Origin: Sistotremastrum niveocremeum HHB9708
Lineage: Eukaryota > Basidiomycota > Agaricomycetes > Sistotremastrales > Sistotremastraceae
Reading direction: 5' to 3'
NCBI GenBank assembly: GCA_001630475.1
Contig: KV419403.1
Coordinates: 726,159-790,158, forward strand
DNA: 64,000 nucleotides
The translations under genes and the position numbers were made by a program. Of the stretch, positions 1 through 11,952 are shown piece by piece. The stretch's first letter is position 1, and each line of letters opens with the position of its first letter. The notes below the pieces were generated by a model that did no database searches, was not told where the DNA came from, and saw nothing but the letters and a program-made list of their open reading frames with translations.

Positions 1-1762
1 TATGTTGAAGAATCAAATGCGACCTGTACCTTTGCTAGAAACATATATCAGCTGTTAATCAATTTTATGATGACATTTGGACTTCGAAGCGCGTGTCAAA
101 GCGTCGAAAGCAGCCGGAGTTCATATAACGTTCCATCATAGCCGGTCTCCGACCCGGCACACGTGCCTAGCTCTGTCGCTTACGTGATTGGTTTCTCGTT
201 GACGCGTTCCCAATTGTGCATCCAGCTAAGTCGAACAAAAAGGCACCTTCGTCAATGGCTATGATCTTTTTATTTGTTCTCTTCAGTTTTCCGTATGGTA
301 TTCACATGACGGTCTCAGATCGATCTACGATCATTGCTGAATTCTCCTCTGGCTTATCGTTCTGACTCGGGCTTCACTGGAAGCAAAATGCGCTCCCACT
401 CGATTCTGTCTGAAAAGTGGCTCCAAACTGTAGACATTTCGGCTTGGCGGTATGACATCTTGCAACGTCGAAAGGTCCTATCGAAGGCTCGCTATCTCTC
501 AGGTCATCATCAGCTTCCCTGACAACCAGGTTCTGGAGAAACGCTTCCCTCGGAATTCAGAGTCTTATTGTTCGGACCAGATCCTGACTCTCTTGTCTGT
601 CCCAAGTCATCAAGACAAAAGCTATGCTCCTCTTTGATATATCGCAGATCCTTCATCTATATACATTCGACCCTTCAATACGTTGCACTCATAACCCTCA
701 CTAAACTGAAACACGGACGTTCGCGATCGTCAATGCCTCATGTCTGACATCTTCACAAATCGGTCAAACAGGAATAGCTCCTTCGTTAACGATGAAGAGG
801 CTACGCACATCGGACTAGGCCGTATGCTATGTCGCCAATGACTCGGATGTCGGTCGTAGCGTCGCACCGTTATATGTACGTCCCATTCCCAACTCGCAAC
901 GAGGACCGAAGTCTTGAGAATTCTTATCCTCTTGACAGCCTTCTATCCAATTCTTGAACACATCGACTGCCTCATGTCATGGAGCTCCGAAATCTATCTT
1001 GCTTCCCAAAACTTCGCTATATCCACGGGTAGTAAAAATAAACCTGGACTAGATCCATCCACACCCGCTTGATATTCATCGACCGAGCGCCTGTCTATAG
1101 CATTATTGTCCGTCTCTTCGAGTCTAACAATAAGGTGTGCGACCGGCTAACAGCGTTGTGTAAGGCGCTTTTCCTATTTTGGGTAAATGTGGCACCGGAC
1201 TTCCCAAATGGGAATGGAAGGCCTCGGCTGTCGATCACCCTTTCCGTAGGAGCCCCTCTTCAAGTCACCATTCTTGGGACCTTTCACATCGATTTCGAAA
1301 CTGCTGTATCTCTCTCAATCCAGAGAAATTCGATTTTGGGAGTCAGGATTTCCGGAATTTCTTGCTCTGGACGTCTTGATATCTGTCGACGCACTTGGGC
1401 GATTTGTACCAGTTCTGACGATGTGCGTAGCCTCACACTGATGATCGCTTAACGAAAGGATCAAGATATCATACCAATGACATTCGGAAACGCTTAGCTT
1501 CGTGCCTGTGACATTTACTCCCTTTATCGATGTACAATTTCCCGGCGTTCCATCCGAACCTAAAAAGAAGCCGAGTCTCGGAACTCGTCCTATGCTTTAT
1601 TGAGTCGAACAAAGCGTGTCATCGCTCTCGCTTCTTCGAATTTTGACTATAAGAAGGGGCACTCCTGCGCTAGGTTATTGACAGCAGAGTCCTCATACTA
1701 CTCAGCCTACCATCACCTCACCACCAAAGCTTCCTTCGCTTTACCACTCTATCCAATTATCA
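1..1762. other. Left-edge region without a supportable gene
   Basis: No reading frame here resembles a known family or can be extended by plausible introns. The last 160 bases look like the promoter and leader of the pheromone gene that follows: a TATA-like stretch (actataaga) near 1648, an HMG-type core ACAAAG at 1609-1614 and a CA/CT-rich leader. Whether these sites are used cannot be told from sequence. Confidence 0.5.
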
Positions 1763-1900
1763 ATGGACGCTTTCGCACTCTTGTTCACTCCCTCCGTTTC
1801 CACTTCCAACGCCTCGTCGACGGTGGAGGACTTGGAGCTCCCCGTCAATGCTGAGACCACGAACGGCGGTGGAAACAGCGGATACTGCGTCATCGCATAA
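1763..1900 (+). CDS. Lipopeptide mating pheromone precursor (CaaX type)
   Basis: A single uninterrupted frame of 45 residues. It begins MDAFALLF, the Met-Asp-x-Phe start typical of basidiomycete pheromone precursors, and ends GGGNSGYCVIA followed by TAA. The last four residues, CVIA, form a CaaX box, the signal for farnesylation of the cysteine, removal of the last three residues and carboxymethylation. The middle is serine/threonine-rich with an acidic patch (VEDLELPVNAE). In this family an acidic or charged pair about 10-15 residues before the cysteine marks the N-terminal cut; here the Ala-Glu before TTNGGGNSGYC is the nearest candidate, so the mature peptide is probably 11-13 residues. 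The known role is ligand for STE3-class receptors encoded at the B (P/R) mating-type locus. No receptor is in this window, so it is either the edge of such a locus or an isolated pheromone-like gene. The downstream sequence has GTGAGT/TAG signals compatible with a 3'UTR intron near 1948-2006. Confidence 0.85.
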   Translation: MDAFALLFTPSVSTSNASSTVEDLELPVNAETTNGGGNSGYCVIA

Positions 1901-2434
1901 AACCCATACTACTTGATATTTTCACTTTCATTACGATGCGGACACGTGAGTATCTTTCTTGATTTCTTATCCCACTTAATCCTAATCATGATCTCCGTGC
2001 TATAGTGTGATCAGTGTCCGCGACGACTCCATTATTGCATCTCGATGGTCGTGTAAACGACCTCGCATACTCATTAATCATATTTATCCTCTTCGATTTC
2101 ATGTCTTGGACCCTAGGTCATTTTTGTCATAACTCCGCAGGGTGTTGTAAACTGTAATTGTTCTGTACTTCACGCTCTCACCATATATCTTGTTCGACAT
2201 GAAAATTTTGTAATCGAGTAAAAGGCTGAAATCTTGTTTCTTGCTATGGACAATTTTTGGGAGAAATAAAACCGCATGAGATCAAGCCATCATCTCTGTT
2301 CAGCTCTTTCCTCTGCAGCGCTTGCCAGCGCTAGCAGTACCAAAGGGTAACTTCCGAGCTCCGCAACCCCAATCCGTCGATCCCCGCAAAGTCCGGAGAT
2401 CGTAGGCGCTCGTTACTTTTTCTCTTCAATCTAA
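1901..2434. other. Intergenic region between pheromone and cyclophilin genes
   Basis: No coding potential is seen. It should hold the 3' UTR of the pheromone gene, possibly with an intron, and the cyclophilin promoter. Confidence 0.5.
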
Positions 2435-3323
2435 ATGTCGACCATCTTCAGACGTGCCTTGTCAACAGCTGCCAAACTGTAAGCTTATCGTCAGTATCAG
2501 CCTTGTATCAAACTAAAATCTCATTTCAAACAGTCCCAATGTCTTCGTATGAGTTTTGTAGCTCTTCGAGCGGTTCGACTCTGATTTCAAGGTGCAGTTT
2601 GAGGTGTCTGCTAATAAGAAGCCATTGGGACGCATAGGTACGCGCATCTATCGATATAATATAGCTGGGCTCATAGTAAAGAACTTTAGAATTTGAGCTC
2701 TACGACTCAACAGTCCCCAAAACGGCACGCAACTTCCGCGAATTGACCACGGGGCAGAATGGCTTTGGATACAAAGGATGCTCTTTCCATCGCGTGATTC
2801 CTCAATTCATGTTGCAAGGAGGGGACTTCCAGTACGGAAACGGTGCGTGCTAGGCTTTGCACCTCTAAAGCCACGCATCCCGGCCAGAGGCACTCAAGAG
2901 AGCGTTGCTGACAGTGCAATAGGAACTGGCGGAAAATCGATCTATGGAGCTAAATTTGCTGACGAGAACTTCGTCCACAAACACAACAAACCTGGGTTGT
3001 TGAGCATGGCGAACGCTGGACCAGGCACCAACGGATCGCAGGTACGAATATTCCTACAATTATCCCAGTCGTTTGCGTGTGCGCGTTACGCTACTTTCAC
3101 ACACATCTTCAATACCCTTATTGCCTTGCACATGCTGATCCTCGACTTCTAGTTTTTCATCACTACTGTTAACACCCCATGGCTCGACGGACGCCATGTT
3201 GTCTTCGGCGAGGTCGTAAAAGGAATGGAGGTCGTAAAGGAGGTCGAGTCGAAGGGAAGTCCTAACGGTGCGACGAAGGAGAAAATTGTCATTGATGACT
3301 GTGGCATCGTCGAGTCATCGTAA
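2435..3323 (+). CDS. Cyclophilin-type peptidyl-prolyl cis-trans isomerase, probably mitochondrial
   Basis: Spliced gene. Exon 1 (2435-2478) encodes [15 protein letters not shown], a basic, serine-rich, amphipathic start typical of a mitochondrial presequence. The following exons give a complete cyclophilin domain: [16 protein letters not shown], then [19 protein letters not shown], then [15 protein letters not shown] holding the active-site Arg, Phe and Gln, then [34 protein letters not shown] and [12 protein letters not shown] with the Trp and His of the cyclosporin-binding pocket. It ends [10 protein letters not shown] before TAA. The family catalyses cis-trans isomerisation of X-Pro bonds and assists folding. 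The join between exons 1 and 2 is the least certain: an acceptor at about 2563 keeps the frame, while an earlier AG at about 2533 would run into a stop. Confidence 0.9.
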
Positions 3324-3626
3324 TTGGTGAGGATCCTTGCTTTTGATGATTGGCTACGCTGTCTGACTTTGCTTGTAGTAGGCTGTACTTAATTCCAGGT
3401 GTTGATTCAAACCCATAATATTTCCACATTCCACCGTCGATGCCCACCACATGCAATATCAACCATGGAACCGCGCTGAACGCATTGACCGAACTCAACC
3501 CAGTTATCTTGTTTTCGAATTTCGACAGAAGAGCACTCGGTCAATATTCGAGAGGCTCGTCCCCGCTTTCAGCAACAACAGGCATCAGGATCTGGCAAAC
3601 TTCTCTGCCAGAGACACATTCCAAAA

Positions 3627-4154
3627 TCAATCATTGTGCCCTACCGCTTCATCCTCTTCCTCGAATACTGTGGGCTCTAAGGACATCCTCGAGAGCTTGG
3701 ATCCAGGTTTCGTGACCTTCTCCTTTGCTCGGCCAGTCCGCCGCCCCAGCTAAAAACGATGAGCCCAGCAACGTCGACGCACTTCAAGGAGCTTACCGCT
3801 GAACGTGATACAAACACATGCAGTGCAAGCCTTGCTCGGAACCGGAGCGTTTGTGGATTCTTGTTCTCGCTTCGTCTCAGGATGCCAGTCACTTTGATTC
3901 GTGCCTTATCGATCAGACTTTGCCGGACGGCTGGAGGAAGCGATATCCATTTTTCGTAAAGGGCATGATCTGAACCTCTATTACTAGTAATGAGTTAACG
4001 AGTGTGATATTGGGACAATTTGCAGGTGGTGGTCTTGGGTAGTTCAAAACAATATTACAAGACCTACTCACACGGCCAGCAATTCGTCGTCTAGGTTCTG
4101 AGAGACTTCGTCGACGAGTTTCTTTAGTATATCGTCTTCATTGTCGGAAGCCAT
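3627..4154 (-). CDS. Small conserved-looking charged protein, function unknown
   Basis: Three exons splice cleanly into a protein of about 140 residues. Exon 1 is acidic (MASDNEDDILKKLVDEVS, then NLDDELLA). Exon 2 is basic (LYEKWISLPPAVRQSLIDK, then ARIKVTGILRRSENKNPQTL and ARLALHVFVSRSA). Exon 3 is short, mixed-charge and has an acidic tail (LSRMSLEPTVFEEEDEAVGH). Donors GTGAGT and GTAAGC and acceptors AATAG and TTTAG keep the frame throughout, which argues for a real gene. No signal peptide or membrane segment is visible and I do not recognise the family. It is transcribed divergently from the acetyltransferase gene, with 178 bp between the two start codons. Confidence 0.7.
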
Positions 4155-4332
4155 CTACCATCACAAATAATATTCGCAGCGACAAAAAATGTGAGCTCGT
4201 CGTGGTAATGAATATGGCTTTCGGCTGCACCCGTGGCCTTCGTCTTCTGCGCTATGGGCGTGCCTATCGCTGACTCAAGCGCTTTCGCTATCAATTCTCA
4301 ACGCCTTCTAGACGATACAATTCACTTCAATC

Positions 4333-5451
4333 ATGAGTAGTCCTGCTAAAAGCACTACTGTCACCAACGATGATCAGCAGCCAACGAACGTCAGCAAAGC
4401 TATGAAGCCTGACGACCGAAGTCTTCCCCAGGTCAAACGATTGACTTATGGTAAGTCTGGCTCTTCAACGTCAGCGGCATCATCTGATGAAGATCTGTAA
4501 GGTCAGATTGGGACTCTGTATGAAATGATTCAAGAAGCCTTCGTCAACGATACATTTTATCGGTTTAGAGCAGGAGGCGACGTGAGTGATGATAAGCTCA
4601 TTAACCATGTCAATTAATGGAACTGTGCATCGTTTTAGGGGACCACGCCACCTAAAAGGCCAAACTGGTTCAGGCGGCTGTTGTATAAGATCTTGCTGGC
4701 GTGCTGGATCCGGAGGCGAGTCATCTGGCAAGTGGGGGGCGAGAAGGCGGTCCTCATGGTGTGCGTGCATTTCGTTCATTCTGGCTATATTCATGGATGC
4801 TTATTGTAAATGTTTTCTAGGAGTCGAGCCGTGGACGACCCTCTTGCCAAGCCTACCTCGTTCCTGGATCGTCTGCTCGATTATATCGCTCGCCTCGCAG
4901 CTCTTTTATATGACTCTTATTCGGGGAAAATCGTCTCTGTGGTATGCCAAATGCCGTCTGACCCTCTCAGGCTTCCGATGCTCATTCTATATCAGAGGAA
5001 CCAAGAGCTGGTTGAGGAGAAGAACGGCACTCTCAAGGCCTATCTCGGCGATCGGATGCAGTCTATGCTTCATGTGCATCTTGTAGCTACCTCACCAGAG
5101 TATCGAGGAAGAGGATACGGAGGGCGCTTGATGGAGAAAGTCAATGAATTCGTGAGTCGTATTCTTATTCGCTCTTCTGCACAACGCTGATGGATGCTCT
5201 CAAAGGCGGATTCGCAGGGTCGCGCTACTTGGCTGATCGCAAGTGGGCATCACAATATCCCATTCTATAACTCACATGGGTACTTTGCCCTTGCTGAGAT
5301 GGTCAATGGACGGGACTCGCCGAACTGGAAGAGGGATCCCGTAAAGACAATCTTGGTGCGCACTCTTGATCAAGGCTTAATTGAAGGGACTGAATCTGTC
5401 ATCCAGATGGTCCGCGAATCTCCGGAGAGCGAAGTCAAGATTCAGGAATAG
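4333..5451 (+). CDS. GNAT-family N-acetyltransferase (paralogue 1)
   Basis: Four introns or so join into a protein of about 300 residues. The N-terminal 40 residues are polar. The acetyltransferase core includes QIGTLYEMIQEAFVNDTFYR and then a segment SYSGKIVSVVCQMPSDPLRL. Motif A, HVHLVATSPEYRGRGYGGRL, contains the R-G-x-G-Y/G-G acetyl-CoA pyrophosphate loop. It is followed by ATWLIASGHHNIPFYNSHGY, the usual 'FY..hGF' motif B. The donor GTGCGT after residues AVLMV and the acceptor before SRAVDDP preserve frame. The family transfers acetyl from acetyl-CoA to an amine; the acceptor cannot be guessed. Two close paralogues lie at 49.1-51.6 kb with the same motif order. Confidence 0.85.
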
Positions 5452-5743
5452 AAGATTCAATTCTTGAGTGCGGGCATGCATCTGGTGATTCGGGGTCGTT
5501 AACGTGTAATCTGGGTCTCAATATGGGTTTAAATATATCGGTAATGCAGTGATCTGGGAACGCTTTCGGTGCTAGAAGTCGTATCAGACGACCTGGGATG
5601 GATTTTCCTAAGACTGCGTCAGGATTCCTTCGTCTTTGCATTTGGCTAAATTGGCTTTCACGTTGGAAGCATCAATTGTTCAAGAAATAGTCGTCGCCGC
5701 ACACGTGGGACGGCAATGATCCTGCTCTGACGTTCTAGCTCTC

Positions 5744-7780
5744 TTACGATGATGCTGCTGCCATGTCCCACATGCCATGAACGTCGAATGGGATATGCTG
5801 GCCGTCCGGCAATTCAGCTCTCGCGATTTCTGTCAACGTCTTCGCATCTAACACCAATAATCCGGAGGCGCCGCGAGAAATATCAAGCGTTACTAATAAT
5901 AGGACGCCGTCGTCCTCAGGTTGATCATCTAGACTCATGCCCTCCGACAGAGGCCGAAGTACAAGCACCGGTTCACCCGGGAAAAGATGGTCTGATCTCC
6001 AAACGAGGTGAGGAGACGGGTGGGATGGAGTTGCATTGGTATTCTGGGGTGTGCTAAGTGCCCACGTGTCGACTTTGATGATCGCTTGGGAGAAGCCAAC
6101 TTCTTTCGAAGAATTCTGGCCTGTTGAGGGATTAACGTGAATCCCGTACGCATATCTGTACGGCTTCCAATGAGATGGAGGCGCGACACTGGGAAGTTCT
6201 ATCACGGAATCGATTCCACCAGTGAACACTACCTCTGCGCGGAAAGTTGGTACGACTTTGTCGGGGGTCTCGGGGACATCTCGAAGGCGAAAGCGGCGCC
6301 AACGACACTCAGTCAGCGGGCTGAGCCCACTTCGGAGACGGTCCATAAAGAAGTTCTCGATGACTGAGTTATCGGGATACATTGCGAGATCCAGAATGAT
6401 GGATCCATCATGATCATCGTACGAGTTGATGGTATGGAAGGCGAAGAATGTCGGAGAAGTGTATTTGGCGACGATCCCGCCAGTACGGGATATGACATAG
6501 AATATGGTGTCTCGATCCTTGTCCCACGGAGCGAAAGAATCGACCATATTTCGACACCACAAGACAGGGAGGCCCTTCCAAGCCCAGTCGCATTGCCACA
6601 CTGCCAAGACTGGGACACTTAAATTTGAATCCTCGATGATTTAGTGCACGATCACTTACTAACGAATCGCTTCGTGAGAAAGAGAGAATGTAAATAAGCT
6701 GGAGGTGCATCTTTGATGGTCGCGAGAATCTGTCCATGACCTCCATCGTCGTGTTTGAAGATCCGGAATACCGTTTCCCTGCCGAGGGCGAGAACGTAGT
6801 TGAATGATTCTTGACTGTCTCTGCTCCGAAAGTCAATTCAATGTGTCATGAACTCCCTTCCACGACGCAAGTTACCTGCAAGAATGACTCGCGGAAACTG
6901 GGCCAGTCAACTCTGGATGGATACGAGCGTACGAGAAAGCTTCGATTGGCTCTAGCGTCTCGGGATCCACGCTCTGCATAATGTTCGCGTCGGTCTTCAT
7001 CGTTATGGCAGATTTCTGGCTACCATCCAATGATAAACCCTTGGATGGCGTAACTGCCACGAGAAAAGCAGTGGGATCGTTCGGAGGATTGTACGCAGGT
7101 CGGAAAACGGTGAATAATTTTCGCCAGACTGATTGACGACTTCAGACCATCTTTCAGACGGATAAGATGAGTACCTACTGCGTTCGCACGGATCTGGCTT
7201 TTGACCAAAACTCATTCCCGGAAAAGACCCGCGTTCTTTCAGCTCGTTCTCCACAGTCTCGGACCCATCTCTGCTCCGATACGTAACTTTTCCGTTCTTG
7301 ATTTCGAACTTGTGATGTCGGGCGAGACCGTCGACTATTTTGGCTTTGATTTAACACATCTAAATTTCTTTGCTGCGCTGCGCTGACTCACACCAGTGCG
7401 ATATTGCAGTTTTCTTCCCCGTCTTCTCATTTTCGACCTCCAACTTTCCCGGACCTGTGCGATACAGGTTTCCGCTAGGTCAAAAGGGTGAGATTTCGTC
7501 TTGTGAGTTGTGATAGAACAAACCAAATCCACTCCGGAAATGCTCCAGTCACCTTCAACTCGACAGGCATTCTGGTTTCCGGTGCATATGTAAAGCCAAG
7601 CGCAGAGGGATAGCTCGGTTTGTCTGCAGACTCCGCGAGATCAGCATTATGGGAGGCCATTTGAAGAAGTTGTGACTCACCAACAAGTCTTTTGATATAT
7701 GAGGGAGTACTAGTTCCTCCGCTCAAATTTTGGGGCGCAGGTGATCGAAGAAGATGACTTGCCATGCTGTTTGAGTCCAT
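5744..7780 (-). CDS. Carotenoid oxygenase family protein (CCO1)
   Basis: Several exons read on the minus strand give an RPE65/carotenoid cleavage dioxygenase-like protein. The N-terminal part has LGFTYAPETRMPVELKVTG and then GNLYRTGPGKLEVENE, the family's 'RNGPNP'-like motif. Next come DGLARHHKFEIKNGKV, DPETLEPIEAFSYA, and GPVSASH with the first probable iron-binding His. The second His is in PPAYLHSLFLT, the third in FAFHTINSYDD and the fourth in PFDVHGMW near the C terminus, so all four predicted Fe(II) ligands are present. The family cleaves C=C bonds of carotenoids or stilbenes with O2; Cco1 and Rco1 of Ustilago maydis are known fungal members. The substrate here is unknown. The start could be 7780 or an internal Met at 7660. 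No break is seen. The A-type F-box gene follows upstream in the same orientation. Confidence 0.88.
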
Positions 7781-8517
7781 CGGTCCACGAGGCTCTTGAT
7801 CATGAATTCGATATCTTCTTCGAGCTAATTAGACTTGATCGATCAGCGGAAGGGCATCTCACATGAGAGCGACGAGCCATCTTTACGGTCAGGTGACTGC
7901 CAGCGGATCCTTTGCAATAGAGGCTGCTGATATCTAAAATCAGCGTTGTGATGCTACAAATTAAATGATGCATTTCCCAACCTTTCAGGTAATTTAGATG
8001 ATATTTAAGCAACGGAATTTGCAGAAATACAGCGGCCAGTTCGACCGCCGGATGCAGACAGTGGTGCAAGCGCAGTCCAATCATCTGATGTGGGTAAAGG
8101 TAGACCAAAGAAGGCAGAACAGGTGGGAGAGGGAGAGTTCGAATTGGAAACTGATCCCGAGAACGATGGAAGACTTTCAGAACGGAGAAAATGAGAGCCG
8201 GCGCTGCTTGTTCATGAGGACGTCGTCGTTCGGGACCGAAAGCCTAGAGCCGCGGAACGTGCCGCTCTGAGATAAATGGTATGTCAATTTGATCTTTTTG
8301 ATAGCAATGTCTGGGTTGATCTTTTGGCAACGATGCAGCATGTAGGCATCCCCCAGCCATTCCGTTAGATAGCAATTAATAAAGTAGGCCCACTGTGTGT
8401 GAACGTGTGGAAGTTTTTCAAAACAAGAATATATGAGCAATAATAATAATAACGACTCGAGTCGGCGGCCCATAGTCTGACAGATACATCGCCGGTCTGT
8501 ATGTACATATAATATTT
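7781..8517. other. Intergenic region between CCO1 and F-box A1
   Basis: Several short frames overlap here on both strands but none shows a motif or can be joined to either neighbour with confidence. It contains the promoter of the oxygenase and the 3' end of the F-box transcript. Confidence 0.45.
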
Positions 8518-10210
8518 CTATGCGCCGATAGAGTTCAGTTGGGCGGTGAGCCTGCAAATTTCGGCGCGTTGCTTTGACAGAGCGACACGAGGCCACTCCA
8601 GGCTGTCCAATAAGCCAATAGCTGCTTCCCACTGCTTTCGGTATTGTATCGATTCCGGAAGCAACCCTTCGTCCGACGTTGGTGCGGGGTGAAAGTCCTC
8701 CATATTATCACCAGTGACAAATCGCAAGTGGCGTGAACAACGGCTGAGACGTAAGTTGGCGTGGTCGGGCAATATAGACATCAAAAAATTAACGACCAAA
8801 CGGTGATCAGTGATTCTGCAGCACAGAACGTGCATCACCTCGAAATGAGATGAGAATCGAACGTCATCCAGTTGGAGTGGAGGTGGTGGAACGGAGGCAT
8901 CCATATAGATACCGATTGAGATCAACTCGGGGCAATTCACCGCGAAAGGAATGAGGGCGGCCAATGTCGGGCTCTTGGCTAACGGGGCGCCCTCAGCACG
9001 GGGGCACAATTCGAAATGTCGAAGCCGAGGGAACGCGGTGGCAAAGTCGGAAATATCATGATCGTCGAGAAGAGGAGGGGACGTACACTCTACTACGAAT
9101 GTTTCGATGAGCTTCAGCTTCAACGCTGGCTGAAGCATTTCCATCGTCAAGGTTATTTCTGTTTCTTCATCCTCGTCTATCCTCAAGCTGAGGTGCCTGA
9201 GCCGAGTGCATGTGCTGGAGACATGTGGAAGAAAGCTGGAAATATGAGCTTCAAGATCGACGTCGATGTGGAGTGAGACTAATGACGGTGCGTCGAAGAG
9301 AGTTTTTGAAGACATTGCCATAAAGAGAGAGCTGCAGATAGCGACCTCGGAGAGACATGGAAATTCGTGATGGGCGACAGCATCGCTCTCGATGACTCGA
9401 TTATCCACACTCAATTCCTGGGGCCCATAGAGGGATGCCCAAAATCTCTGTAAATGGTTGTGAGAGGATAATGCTTGGAGTAGTCTGGGTGTGGCCATCC
9501 CTGTAAAGACATCCAACGAGCGCAACGAAGTCAGGAATTCGACCGCATCGATGATCCCTTCGGCGGCATCCGCATGTTCTGAGTCCTCACTCAGTACCCA
9601 AAAATGGAGCGATTCAAGATTTGGTGCTCTCCGTGCCAGGTTTCCTAAGAGAATCCCATGGTGAAGGTCATCGACCGTGACCGAAAAGATCACGTTCTTC
9701 AGCTTGTCATGGAGAAGGAATAGAACTAGAGGACTGGTTGATTCGTTGATAGTCCTCCAGCGAAGGTCGGTCATCAGAGGAAAGAGAGGTGTCCCTCCCG
9801 GTACTGTTGTGATGAGATCGACCATCGATTCTTGCGAAAGTGGATTGGGAAACCTCTTCACGTCAATCGCCCGAATCCTTGAGCTGTAGTGTCGGAAGCG
9901 ATCCCAGCCGCTTGGGTTCATTACTTCATTGAACTGCACACATTGAGTTCTGATATTAATGGAGACGAAGAATTGAGCGAAGCACCATTAGTTCATTGTC
10001 TTTGAGACTTGTCGGCGAAAGAAGTTCCAAGACACTCAAGAAGTCGGGATTGTAGCGGTATATAGCATCCAGCGCATGTTTAGAGAGAAATTTGTTGACA
10101 CGAGCACATTTCGCTAGACTGCATTTGTCCAGAACTTCAAATGACATAGCGACTAGCTCTGCTGTGCTCCAAAATTGGCTGCAACTTTCAGACGCCTGCG
10201 GTCCGTCCAT
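8518..10210 (-). CDS. F-box-like protein, family A, copy 1
   Basis: Two exons, about 550 residues. Exon 1 starts MDGPQASESCSQFWSTAEL and continues CSLAKCARVNKFLSKHALD and AIYRYN, a divergent F-box helix bundle. One short intron (about 9940-9990) follows. Exon 2 begins near FNEVMNPSGWDRFRHYSSRI and is a long leucine-rich region without regular LRR spacing: LSQESMVDLITTVPGGTPL, FLLHDKLKNVIFSV, LRHFELCPRAEGAPLAKSPT, LIPFAVNCPELISIGIYMD. It ends RAEICRLTAQLNSIGA. F-box proteins usually bind Skp1 and recruit targets to SCF ubiquitin ligases; that role is inferred. Five copies of this family lie in the window with the same single intron position. Confidence 0.82.
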
Positions 10211-10624
10211 GGAAGTTGGGATAATCGGGGATGGATTAGAGATAATATTCTAGTGAGGATAAAAAAGAGTCAAGGGGTGAATTTGGAGCTGGGGACGCTG
10301 CTGCCGGCGCTAGGGCTTATGGCACTGCCAGTGAAATTGAATTTTTGGTGACTTTGAAAGCTTGAGCGCTCGACGCTTATCGAGGGCTGGGATGAATAAG
10401 GATCAATGATAAACCAAGGACTGAATTGGCCGAAAAGGAACTGACTGAGACGCGATAGATGGGATAAACACAAATAATATAGATAAGGGAGGAAACAGCA
10501 AGACAGAGTCGAAGCAGCGGACTTTGAAACCGCGTCTCCTTCAAAGCCTTAAACTGAACTGGTCCATCTTATTCAACGTGTTTCTTGCCCTCTCTTTCTT
10601 CCAACATCGTCGTCGCTCTTTCAT
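10211..10624. promoter_or_regulatory. Divergent promoter region between F-box A1 and a membrane-protein gene
   Basis: About 410 bp separate two genes transcribed away from each other. No start-site motif stands out and no small gene is seen. Confidence 0.4.
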
Positions 10625-11443
10625 ATGTCTACTCAGCCTCCGTCGTCGTTCTCGACGTTATTCTCATCGACTTCAGTGCCGTCGTCAGCAGTCAAACGCT
10701 TGCGATCGTCGCTCAGCCTCATCATCCTATGGTGCCTCATCCGAATCCTGGGTCCATACCCCGTTCTGCGAGCCTTAGTTGCTCGCTTTATTGACTTGAT
10801 TGGTCTATCGGGACCTCAAATAGTGTCATGGCTGGGTAGGTCGCGTCAGGTTAACGTGGATGCCACGGAAGCTGATTGTCATTCATCACCATCTGCAGAA
10901 TACGGGGGAGCAGCGCTTCTGATTCTGGACAGTGGATACTCTTGGTGGAGACTCGCCAGTCTAACGTCCAATGTTAAATCCGGGAGTGAAAAGGCCTCTC
11001 CTCGTTCGCCTATGCCACACGAGGGTTTGAAAGGATTGACGACACCGGCTCAAAGACGGTTGCAGGGCATATTGCCAAAAGTACGCTCATGATTAGTCTC
11101 TTCCCATTGCTCTTCCTGAACATGAACCACTAGCAATTACCTCGCGACCCCTTGTCACCTCTTTACGCCTCATCCCCTCTGGCTTCATCGGGTCGCCAAA
11201 CCTCATTCACTCTCCCCAACATCACACCCAGCTCGAGCTTAAACTCGTCTTATGCCTTACCGGCCTCCAGGTCTACGTCAGCTAGCCCCCTCGCGGGGTA
11301 CCGTGGGCGTCACGTGCCTGGTAACGCCAGTCGTAAGTGTCCAACTTCGTCTACGGATGGCTGCCATTAATCATATCGGTGCATCAGGTCCTCTCGATAC
11401 ATCGCTGCTCACTAGGCTGATGTCGGAATCTGATGATGAATAA
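10625..11443 (+). CDS. Small single-pass membrane protein, function unknown
   Basis: Three exons can be joined. Exon 1 starts MSTQPPSSFSTLFSSTS and contains one hydrophobic stretch, SLIILWCLIRILGPYPVLRA, then a soluble part with EYGGAALLILDSGYSWWRLA. It runs to RRLQGILPK at a GTACGC donor. Exon 2 continues QLPRDPLSPLYASSPLASSG and is rich in Ser, Pro and Ala. A further intron starting GTAAGT near 11333 and ending TCAG near 11389 gives a C terminus RPLDTSLLTRLMSESDDE; without it the protein ends at 11370. The Ser/Pro tail looks disordered. I do not recognise the family. It lies between the two oxygenase/F-box modules and reads against them. Confidence 0.6.
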
Positions 11444-11952
11444 CGATGCGGATCCCCGCCCGTACTCGATCATCTTGATCCCCCTTCCCTCGCTACCGCT
11501 CTGTATATTTCAATTGATCGCATTTCTCGCAAGTCCTTCCCAGAACTCTCTTGCTTCCGATGCCGAAGTCATACGAGGCGGGGTCAATAATTGGACGGTC
11601 ACGCCCGATGCCTGGGTGTGAAGAATCACCGAATCTGTCCCGACCGAACAGGTGTCATTGCTATCCGAGACCCAGCAAACGGTCGACGGAAATCGCAGCA
11701 GTGAGATGTGAGATTACTGAGAACGTCTCCCGAGACGAACAAATCACTGAGGTCCCATTATGCAAACTGCTCAATTTCTCGGCATCGATATCGGTCACGA
11801 TTGGAGATTGCGCAAGAAGTGATTTTGGATTTGTGAACCAATGCTCTTCATAGGAGCATGTTCTTCATGCTCGACGTCCATGACGTGGCAACATTGACTG
11901 GTGTGATTTCACTACTATGGTATATTGGCGTGCGCTATTATATAAGAATGGC
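11444..11952. other. Intergenic region downstream of the membrane-protein gene
   Basis: Two convergent genes end on either side. Short frames here have no recognisable motif. Confidence 0.4.
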
